Of a stretch of DNA of 10,276 bases, positions 1 to 5,201 are shown piece after piece. The stretch's first letter is position 1, and every line of letters begins with the position of its first letter. The position numbers were made by a program, and so were the translations under genes. The notes below the pieces were generated by a model. The model ran no database searches, was not told the DNA's origin, and saw only the letters and a list, made by a program, of their open reading frames with translations. The stretch lies in assembly GCA_002449335.1 (NCBI GenBank), contig DKDL01000090.1:1-10276 (forward strand), given 5' to 3'. This DNA is from Succinatimonas sp. UBA6849. Its GTDB lineage: Bacteria; Pseudomonadota; Gammaproteobacteria; Enterobacterales; Succinivibrionaceae.

Positions 1-1
1 T

Positions 2-1090
2 CTAACCGTGGAAAGTAGAGATAAGATATGTCATTTGGTCAAAAGTATGGATATATTTGTCTTTAATATTCATTAGTAATCGTCCATCCTCAAGTTGAGT
101 TTCATGAAGAGACTTTAATTCTTCAATTGAGTTTTTACTTAGAATGGCATTAAAAGAATCTAGCAGGATGAAATGTTCTCTTAAATATAATTCTCTAATA
201 TTTTCATGTAGTTTATTTGCAATCTGAGCCTTTTGATCTTCTTTGTTTACATCATTTTTTGTAGGTGTAAAAACTGCATGCAAGTAGTTCTTGAGTAACC
301 CTTCCACAGAAATTTCACTTGGATCAGATACTGTCATGAAATAAGAGGAAATAATCGTTGTGATAGCTGCATTGAAGCTTAGGTTGAATTCTTTAGAAAG
401 TCCTACATAGCCATTAAAAGGCACGAATGGAAGCGCACAGCAAAGATCTTCAGCATGCTTATCTGCAAAGTCTTTTACAACTTGTAAAACTTCAGGTACC
501 ACCCACAAGCAGATAGTATCGTGTCTTTTATAAGCAGATACCTTGGCATCAAAACAATGTCCAGTTTTGGTTAGCACTTCTATGGCTTCTGTAAAGATCT
601 CTAGCATTTTTTCAGGATCGGAAACACACAAATAGGTTTTGATCCTTCCAAATATACCATATTCTCTAAATAACTCGTCCTTATCACTACACATCAAGTT
701 TGAGCAATTGACGCTGTACCAATATATATTGTTATTTATCATATTATGATCGTCAAATCTCGAAAAGTTATCAGGATAGTGCTTTAACAACTCTAAAGTT
801 GCGTTATTGATTCTGCTTTTCTGTTCAGGTGTAAAACTGTATTGGTTTTCAGTGTCAACTACCATTATTTTTGCGTAAAACTTTTCTATTAGAGAGTAGT
901 AGGAAGACTCATCTTTCAATGTCTCTACAAATTTAGGATACATGTCTTGTAGAGCTTCTGTCATTTTTCGCTTTGCATTTTCATCACAGTCTAGTGATTC
1001 GAAATCTTCCATCAGAAAGAATGGTAAGCCGTCTTTTTCGTCATAGTCCTTTATAAAGTTCCTTTTGGAAATTCCTTTAAAAATACTCAT
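2..1090 (-). CDS. Uncharacterised 362-aa protein, possibly HopA1/lyase-like
   Basis: I do not recognise this protein with confidence. The ATG at 1090 is chosen over an upstream in-frame ATG at 1162 because AAAGG stands 7-8 bases before it, and the extra 24 residues are hydrophobic and sit in AT-rich leader sequence. The protein is soluble-looking: no signal peptide and no convincing membrane segment. Residues 1-140 are charged and probably helical. Residues 148-245 carry the most distinctive stretch: GRIKTYLCV (148-156), AKVSAYKRHDTICLWVVPE (182-200), then PFVPFNGYVG and LSFNAAITT (to about 245). The order, a basic residue before a beta strand, a Lys, an Arg-x-Asp followed by a strand ending in Pro, and a later SFN, resembles by eye the HopA1 effector family and, more distantly, SpvC/OspF phosphothreonine lyases. 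That is a memory-based pattern match only. It has its own leader and no visible operon partner. The stop lies at the window edge, so the CDS is complete. Confidence 0.75.
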   Translation of the reverse strand: MSIFKGISKRNFIKDYDEKDGLPFFLMEDFESLDCDENAKRKMTEALQDMYPKFVETLKDESSYYSLIEKFYAKIMVVDTENQYSFTPEQKSRINNATLELLKHYPDNFSRFDDHNMINNNIYWYSVNCSNLMCSDKDELFREYGIFGRIKTYLCVSDPEKMLEIFTEAIEVLTKTGHCFDAKVSAYKRHDTICLWVVPEVLQVVKDFADKHAEDLCCALPFVPFNGYVGLSKEFNLSFNAAITTIISSYFMTVSDPSEISVEGLLKNYLHAVFTPTKNDVNKEDQKAQIANKLHENIRELYLREHFILLDSFNAILSKNSIEELKSLHETQLEDGRLLMNIKDKYIHTFDQMTYLISTFHG

Positions 1091-1126
1091 TTTAATAACC
1101 TTTAATAATATCTTTGTTAATATAAA

Positions 1127-1158
1127 TACAGCATATAAATGCTGTAAGCAGTATATTA
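1127..1158 (-). promoter_or_regulatory. Putative promoter -10 and palindrome upstream of the 362-aa gene
   Basis: Arms TACAGCAT and ATGCTGTA form a perfect 8-bp inverted repeat around ATAA (1127-1146). On the minus strand an extended -10 like TGC-TAATAT (hexamer 1158-1153) sits just upstream, which would place transcription start at about the palindrome. The -35 is poor. The palindrome could be an operator or a 5'-leader hairpin about 37 bases before the ATG. Seen directly: the repeat. Inferred: the role. Confidence 0.35.
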
Positions 1159-1293
1159 GCATTAATATTTTTGAAAAGAGAAGTTTTTTAGAAAAATATT
1201 TTGATAACTTGTTTTTTATTAAGGACTTTTTTTGTGAGGTTTTGTTTTTGTGGATCTAAATTATGCTTAGAAATGGATCTTAAATTGCCAGAT

Positions 1294-1322
1294 TTGATCT
1301 TGTAAAAACAGCAGTGGATAAT
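1294..1322 (+). promoter_or_regulatory. Sigma-70 type promoter for the EamA transporter gene
   Basis: TTGATC (1294-1299), a 17-base spacer and GATAAT (1317-1322) make a good housekeeping promoter. Transcription would start near 1329, leaving a leader of only about 14 bases that includes the AGAGAGG ribosome site (1331-1337). Just upstream, TGGATCT-AAATT occurs twice (1251-1263 and, with one extra T, 1274-1287), about two helical turns apart, which could be a regulator site. Confidence 0.5.
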
Positions 1323-1342
1323 CAGAGTCAAGAGAGGTAGTC

Positions 1343-2215
1343 ATGCAACGAAAATTGATAGTAGCTCACTTATGTGCAGTGATTGTAATTCTGTTCTGGG
1401 GAATGACCTTTGTGAGCTCAAAAGTCTTATTAAGAGATTTCTCTCCAATTGAAATCTTGTTCAATCGTTTTGTCATTGCTACTTTGACACTGCTTCTTTT
1501 AGCTCCACGCGCTTTGAGATTCATCTCCTGGAGAGTAGAGCTATACTCAGCCTTTTGTGGCTTTTATGGCGTGACTATTTACTTTGTCTTTGAAAATAAT
1601 GCATTGAGATTTTCTAATGCCTCAAATGTAAGTTTGATTGTATCCACAGCACCTTTGTTTGTCGCTCTTTTAAACAGGCTCATAGACAAGAGCGCGAAAT
1701 TAGGCAAGTATTTCTTTTTAGGATTCTTTATAGCTATGGCAGGTATTGCCTGCTTGAGCTTTTCATCATTGAGTTTGCAACTTAATCCTGAAGGTGATCT
1801 GATGGCTTTAGGTTGTGCCATTGTTTGGGGACTGTACAGTGTCTATGTGGTAAAACTGCACCGAATGGGGATCAGCACCATGGTTATGACGATTAAGTCA
1901 TTCTTTTATGCTGTGTTATGTACGGTGCCATGCATGGCGTTTTATGGTTATGATTTTAAATTTGACTGTCTAATCAAGCCAATTAACATAGTAAATTACT
2001 TGTTCCTAGCTGTATTAGCATCATCTTTGAGTTTTCTTATTTGGAATAAAGCTATCTCTTATCTAGGCTCTGTAAAAACCAATGTTTATCTGTATGCAAC
2101 TCCGGTAGTTACCGCAATAGGTGCTGTGATCTGCATTGATGAAAAGCTTACAGTATATCTTCTGTTAGGTATGGTTTTATCTATTGCAGGTTTAGTGATT
2201 TCACAAAAGAACTAA
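1343..2215 (+). CDS. EamA-family (DMT superfamily) inner-membrane transporter
   Basis: This is a 290-aa integral membrane protein of the drug/metabolite transporter superfamily (RhaT/YdcZ/EamA type). It has about ten hydrophobic helices in two EamA repeats. The first repeat opens with the family's LFWGMTFVSSK segment (residues 17-27) and FNRFVIA (40-46). The second starts near residue 150 with ALGCAIVWGLYSVYVVK, and later has NKAISYLGSVKTNVYLYATPVV, a typical EamA signature. Length is normal for the family. The start is set by AGAGAGG six to seven bases before ATG. Substrates in this family include amino acids, sugars and metabolites and cannot be read from sequence. It is a single-gene unit with its own promoter and the terminator at 2272-2301. 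It sits where flgN would lie after flgM in many flagellar loci but is on the opposite strand and is unrelated to flagella. Confidence 0.9.
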   Translation: MQRKLIVAHLCAVIVILFWGMTFVSSKVLLRDFSPIEILFNRFVIATLTLLLLAPRALRFISWRVELYSAFCGFYGVTIYFVFENNALRFSNASNVSLIVSTAPLFVALLNRLIDKSAKLGKYFFLGFFIAMAGIACLSFSSLSLQLNPEGDLMALGCAIVWGLYSVYVVKLHRMGISTMVMTIKSFFYAVLCTVPCMAFYGYDFKFDCLIKPINIVNYLFLAVLASSLSFLIWNKAISYLGSVKTNVYLYATPVVTAIGAVICIDEKLTVYLLLGMVLSIAGLVISQKN

Positions 2216-2271
2216 GTTTGTGGGATCTTTCTTACAGGCTCTGTAATTAGAAAACGAATTGCGAAAAGACA

Positions 2272-2301
2272 AAAAGGCCTCAAATTGCTTTGAGACCTTT
2301 T
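2272..2301. terminator. Bidirectional intrinsic terminator between eamA-type gene and flgM
   Basis: Stem AAAAGGcCTCAAA / TTTGAGaCCTTTT (13 positions, one mismatch) with loop TTGC. It is followed by CCTTTT on the plus strand and CCTTTTTG on the minus strand. It lies between two convergent genes and can serve both. Confidence 0.8.
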
Positions 2302-2302
2302 C

Positions 2303-2328
2303 AATACTGTTCTCCTGCAAACAGTATT
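2303..2328. repeat. Second hairpin in the convergent gap, next to flgM stop
   Basis: Perfect 9-bp inverted repeat AATACTGTT / AACAGTATT around an 8-base loop. It begins six bases after the flgM stop on the minus strand and has no T-tract of its own. It probably protects the flgM mRNA 3' end or adds to the terminator beside it. Confidence 0.55.
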
Positions 2329-2333
2329 TAAAT

Positions 2334-2657
2334 CTATCCAAAGATTGAGCTTAGCTCATCTTCAGAATCAATCAGCTTATTAGCTACTGATTCATAATTA
2401 ATCTTGTATGAACCGTCAGAAATTGCAGCTTTTAGTTTCTCAACTTTAGCTTCATCAATACCTGATGCGTTTCTTGCTGCATCAGTTGCCTTTGCTAAGG
2501 TTTTGGCAGAATCAGTCAGAACGACATCATCAGACTGAACAGCTACCTTCTTCTGAGCTACAGCGCTTTTTGCTGTATTAGTTGCTACATTCTTGGCAGT
2601 AGCAACTGATTCTTTTATACCGTTATAAGAACGGTCTGATAATACATCGATTGCCAT
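2334..2657 (-). CDS. flgM: FlgM, anti-sigma-28 factor
   Basis: FlgM binds the flagellar sigma factor FliA (sigma-28) and blocks late flagellar genes until the hook is complete, when FlgM is exported through the flagellar secretion apparatus. The 107-aa length is normal. The conserved C-terminal half is clear: VVLTDSAKTLAKA (45-57), then GIDEAKVEKLKAAISDGSYKINYESVANKLIDSEDEL, matching the family pattern VD..KV..ik.ai..G.Y.id...iA.kLl..E. The N-terminal half (residues 1-44) is Ala/Lys/Val-rich and probably unfolded, as expected for an export substrate. Ribosome site GAGGGT lies just before the ATG. It is transcribed in the same direction as flgA but separated by 308 bases, and flgN, the usual next gene, is absent. 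Confidence 0.93.
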   Translation of the reverse strand: MAIDVLSDRSYNGIKESVATAKNVATNTAKSAVAQKKVAVQSDDVVLTDSAKTLAKATDAARNASGIDEAKVEKLKAAISDGSYKINYESVANKLIDSEDELSSIFG

Positions 2658-2896
2658 GATACTACCCTCAATAAATCTTTTCTCTTCTAGCTTTAAATCT
2701 ATTATGCTTTACGCATTAATTATTCCTGTTAATTTCTTAACGTCACAGGTTTAATTTTCTTGAGCAAATTTTTAGAAATTTTTTGAAAAAAAACTAGAAA
2801 TTAATCTTTTAAGAAATTTTAACTGTTTTTGCTCGAAGCTACAAACATTATTCGAGTGAAACTCAAATTTGTCTGCACAGTGTTTTCTTGAGTTAA

Positions 2897-2922
2897 TTAT
2901 CGGTAAAAAAGAGATTTCTTTA
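2897..2922 (-). promoter_or_regulatory. Candidate FliA (sigma-28) promoter for flgM
   Basis: On the minus strand TAAAG (from 2922) is followed by ACCGATAA (2904-2897). This is near the sigma-28 consensus TAAAG / GCCGATAA, with one base changed in the -10 and a spacer one base shorter than the enteric ideal (14 rather than 15 between TAAA and the -10 octamer). A FliA promoter of its own for flgM is known in enterics, so it makes sense, but the leader would be about 230 bases. Confidence 0.45.
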
Positions 2923-2932
2923 GCCTCTTTTT
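2906..2932 (-). terminator. Terminator-like hairpin after flgA
   Basis: Arms AAAAAGAG (2906-2913) and CTCTTTTT (2925-2932) with an 11-base loop, 33 bases past the flgA stop. On the minus strand it ends in a run of six T. The stem is A/U-rich and only three G-C pairs strong, so termination may be partial. It overlaps the sigma-28-like promoter. Confidence 0.5.
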
Positions 2933-2965
2933 CAAGAAATATTAAAACAAAAACTTTGCAATCAG

Positions 2966-3676
2966 TTAAAAGATCACTTTTACAGTATTAGGCCCTGTAA
3001 CTACAGCTTGAATTACTTTTTTAGTCTTTACATTTTTTACTTGAATAAGATCGTTGATCTTGCCTTCTTCAAGAGCCTGGCCCTGGGTCTTAATCTCAAG
3101 ATTATTTGTTGAAGCTACAATAGTTACAATGTCACCTTTAGCAACCACACAGAAATCGCTTACTTTAATCTGTTCACCTGCGCGAATATCGCGTCTGGCT
3201 TTGCTGCCTAAAATCATGGATTTGTCAGTAATGACAGCAGAGGTATTAGTGCTCTCATTTACATAGGTATCTTCTAAAAGATCAGCTGTAATGGTACTGC
3301 CCTTAGGAATATTAGCTGCAGCAATAGTAGTTGCTCTGATAACACTTACGGTTACGGGTACATTTACAGTATAAGGATTGTTTTTTCTTGCACACTTAAT
3401 TCTGACGACATTGCTCTTTTTAATCTCACCACCTACTAATTCAGCTGTGAGGAAACCTGAGCATTTGCCACCATAATCTCGATTAGGATCGATCTTGCTT
3501 GGCTTAACTAGATATTTTTTGTCAGTGCGATCATTATCAAATTGGGCTAACATATACTGCTTTGCGACGTTTGATAAAAAATCGGCTTCTTCAACAGAAG
3601 CTTGGCAAATATTAATGCAGAATACATTAAAGAAAATGGCCAAAACAGTCGATACAATTTTTAGCAAGTTTTTCAA
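2966..3676 (-). CDS. flgA: FlgA, flagellar P-ring assembly chaperone
   Basis: FlgA acts in the periplasm, where it helps FlgI subunits form the P ring around the rod. I place the start at TTG 3676: AGGTGG lies six bases before it, and the product opens MKNLLKIVSTVLAIFF, a proper signal peptide with likely cleavage after CQA (residue 26). A GTG at 3739 is in frame but has no ribosome site and would bury the signal peptide. The resulting 236 aa fits the family. The middle has two Cys (about 72 and 95), the SAF-type segment runs from about 110 to 175 (NIPKGSTITADLLE, then DIRAGEQIKVSDF), and the C-terminal FlgA domain (178-236) contains GDIVTIVASTNNLEIKTQGQALEEG and ends in NTVKVIF. It is divergent from cheV. 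Confidence 0.93.
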   Translation of the reverse strand: MKNLLKIVSTVLAIFFNVFCINICQASVEEADFLSNVAKQYMLAQFDNDRTDKKYLVKPSKIDPNRDYGGKCSGFLTAELVGGEIKKSNVVRIKCARKNNPYTVNVPVTVSVIRATTIAAANIPKGSTITADLLEDTYVNESTNTSAVITDKSMILGSKARRDIRAGEQIKVSDFCVVAKGDIVTIVASTNNLEIKTQGQALEEGKINDLIQVKNVKTKKVIQAVVTGPNTVKVIF

Positions 3677-4008
3677 AAATTTCCACCTTTGTGAGTTGAA
3701 AAACAACAAGACTAAACTACACTTTAACGATAATATCACAAATGCTGATTTTAGATTTCATGGAAAATCAAATGACATTTGAATAATGTGAGTTGTAAAT
3801 TCATGAAAACGTTTTAGCCTTTAAGATTTTATAAAGTTATAAGTGTTGAAAGTATGCAGAAAGTTGCTATTAATCATATCTATCTATCAGATTTGATAAA
3901 GAGGGTGTGACTTGATCCGCAATTTCTTTATTTTCTGTTAGTTATAGTCTAAATTGCTAATTATTCTATAAAATATCATCAACAAATTTATTAATAATAA
4001 AAAGCAAG
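3677..4008. other. flgA-cheV divergent regulatory region (332 bp)
   Basis: No gene seen. Strong promoters are not obvious in either direction. Toward cheV there is TATAAA at 3967-3972 without a good -35, and a weak sigma-28-like pair: TAAAG (3897-3901), then CCGCAA starting at 3917, at the usual sigma-28 spacing but with a poor -10. Toward flgA a minus-strand TATAAA (3833-3828) is visible, again without a clear -35. I searched for the sigma-54 GG-N10-GC pattern on both strands and found none. Confidence 0.5.
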
Positions 4009-4017
4009 GTGAACAAC

Positions 4018-5010
4018 ATGATTGGTGTAATGGATTCCGTCAATGAATTGACCGAGGTAGTGGGACAGAACCGAATGGAGCTCCTGCTCTTTAAGCTCTC
4101 AGGTCTACGCCAGCGTTATGGTATTAATGTTTTTAAGGTAAGAGAAGTCCTGCCTTGCCCAAGACTTACTGTGATGCCTAAATTACAGAAATATGTAATT
4201 GGTGTAGCACATATTCGTGGTCAAACAATTTCTGTAATCGATCTTGCTTATGCAATTGGTGGTCGTCCATCAAGAGATATCGATAAGTGTTTCATCATCA
4301 TTGCTGAATATAACCGTTCAACTCATGCTTTCTTAGTTTCAAGTGTAGAAAGAATTTTGAATATGAACTGGGATAAGATCATGCCACCACCAAAGGGGGC
4401 AGGTGACAGCAACTATATGACCGCTGTAACTGAGATCGACGGTGAGCTAGTTGAAATTCTTGATGTTGAGAAGATCCTAGAAGAGATTTCACCAAGCAAG
4501 CTTGAGAAACAGGATCTTGATGAAGTATATGATGAGGAGTTTGCAAAACTCATTCATCAGCATAAGCCAAAGGTTTTGATTGCTGATGACTCAAGAGTTG
4601 CTCTAAATCAGGTGACAGCTGCAATGGAGAAGCTAAATCTTGAGGTAATTAAGGCTCATGATGGTCGTGAAGCTTACAATATCTTAAGAGAAATGGCTGC
4701 TAAGGGACCTATCAATCAGCAGGTTGCATTGGTTATTTCCGATGTTGAAATGCCTGAGATGGATGGTTATACCTTATGTGCATCAATCAGAAAGGATCCT
4801 TCATTAAAGCCTGCTTATGTAATCTTACATACCTCTCTGTCAGGTGTATTCAACCTAGGCATGGTAAGTAAGGCTGGTGCTAATGACTTTATTCCTAAGT
4901 TCAATCCATTAGAGCTTGCTAAGGCTGTAAAGAAGGGCATTATTCTTACCAATGCAGGTAAGTCAGGTGCGGATCTTGTAATGGGCAAAGAAGGAAAAGA
5001 AAAACAGTAA
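4018..5010 (+). CDS. cheV: CheV, CheW-receiver chemotaxis coupling protein
   Basis: CheV links chemoreceptors to the kinase CheA and is itself phosphorylated, which tunes adaptation. The 330-aa protein has an N-terminal CheW domain (about 18-158), with the typical FKVREVLPCPRLTVMPKL and GVAHIRGQTISVIDLAYAIGG, and a C-terminal receiver domain (about 185-310). The receiver has the acidic pair D190-D191, phospho-acceptor D242 in LVISDVEMPEMDGY, T272 and K294 (FIPKF), so it should be active. The start at ATG 4018 is preferred over GTG 4009, because AAGGTG (4006-4011) is the ribosome site and includes that GTG. The gene lies upstream of cheR and flgBC as in Vibrio-type loci. Confidence 0.95.
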   Translation: MIGVMDSVNELTEVVGQNRMELLLFKLSGLRQRYGINVFKVREVLPCPRLTVMPKLQKYVIGVAHIRGQTISVIDLAYAIGGRPSRDIDKCFIIIAEYNRSTHAFLVSSVERILNMNWDKIMPPPKGAGDSNYMTAVTEIDGELVEILDVEKILEEISPSKLEKQDLDEVYDEEFAKLIHQHKPKVLIADDSRVALNQVTAAMEKLNLEVIKAHDGREAYNILREMAAKGPINQQVALVISDVEMPEMDGYTLCASIRKDPSLKPAYVILHTSLSGVFNLGMVSKAGANDFIPKFNPLELAKAVKKGIILTNAGKSGADLVMGKEGKEKQ

Positions 5011-5029
5011 CTATAACTTAAATAGAAAC

Positions 5030-5058
5030 TATGGTTCTATAGCTAATATAGAACCATA
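5030..5058 (+). terminator. Perfect 12-bp hairpin after cheV
   Basis: TATGGTTCTATA / TATAGAACCATA with loop GCTAA, 19 bases after the cheV stop. There is no T-run directly after it, so it may be a weak terminator, a processing site or a 3'-end stabiliser. Confidence 0.6.
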
Positions 5059-5085
5059 ACTTGTGGCAAGTAACTTGCTACAAGT
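5059..5085 (+). terminator. Second tandem hairpin between cheV and cheR
   Basis: ACTTGTGGCAAG / CTTGCTACAAGT (12 bp, one G-T wobble) with loop TAA. It directly abuts the previous hairpin and is followed by ATTTCTTTG, a modest T-rich tail. It is the better terminator candidate of the pair. Confidence 0.6.
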
Positions 5086-5086
5086 A

Positions 5087-5121
5087 TTTCTTTGTGATTA
5101 AAACAAAGAAAAATGAATAAT
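5087..5121 (+). promoter_or_regulatory. Third inverted repeat and weak sigma-70-like promoter before cheR
   Basis: TTTCTTTG (5087-5094) and CAAAGAAA (5104-5111) pair perfectly around nine bases. The same stretch has TTGTGA (5092-5097), an 18-base spacer and AATAAT (5116-5121), a plausible weak promoter for cheR. Either reading, or neither, may be right. Confidence 0.35.
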
Positions 5122-5132
5122 AATAAATAAAT

Positions 5133-5158
5133 AGATTGGAGTTAACATTTTCCAATCT
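5133..5158 (+). repeat. Fourth inverted repeat, in the cheR leader
   Basis: AGATTGGA (5133-5140) and TCCAATCT (5151-5158) form a perfect 8-bp stem with a ten-base loop. It pairs a GGA that could otherwise act as a ribosome site, about 45-60 bases before the chosen cheR ATG. Confidence 0.5.
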
Positions 5159-5201
5159 GTTTGTATGTGTATTGAGCCCTGTATTTATAGGCATTGGACA
5201 T

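Larger units (their letters stand above)
2658..2965. other. flgA-flgM intergenic region (308 bp)
   Basis: No gene seen. It holds the flgA terminator-like hairpin (2906-2932), an overlapping sigma-28-like promoter on the minus strand (2922-2897), and a long AT-rich stretch bounded by an inverted repeat GAGCAAA (2762-2768) / TTTGCTC (2828-2834) that encloses about 60 bases of A/T. The last may fold in the flgM leader. A small ATG-proximal part carries the flgM ribosome site. Confidence 0.6.

Noticed and set aside
1065..1259. Plus-strand open frame overlapping the first gene and its leader
   Set aside because: AT-rich, no ribosome site, composition of untranslated leader, and it overlaps the start of a better gene on the other strand.
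3897..3922. Sigma-28 promoter for cheV
   Set aside because: TAAAG and a CCG at the right spacing are present, but the -10 matches poorly beyond CCG, so I do not list it as its own feature.
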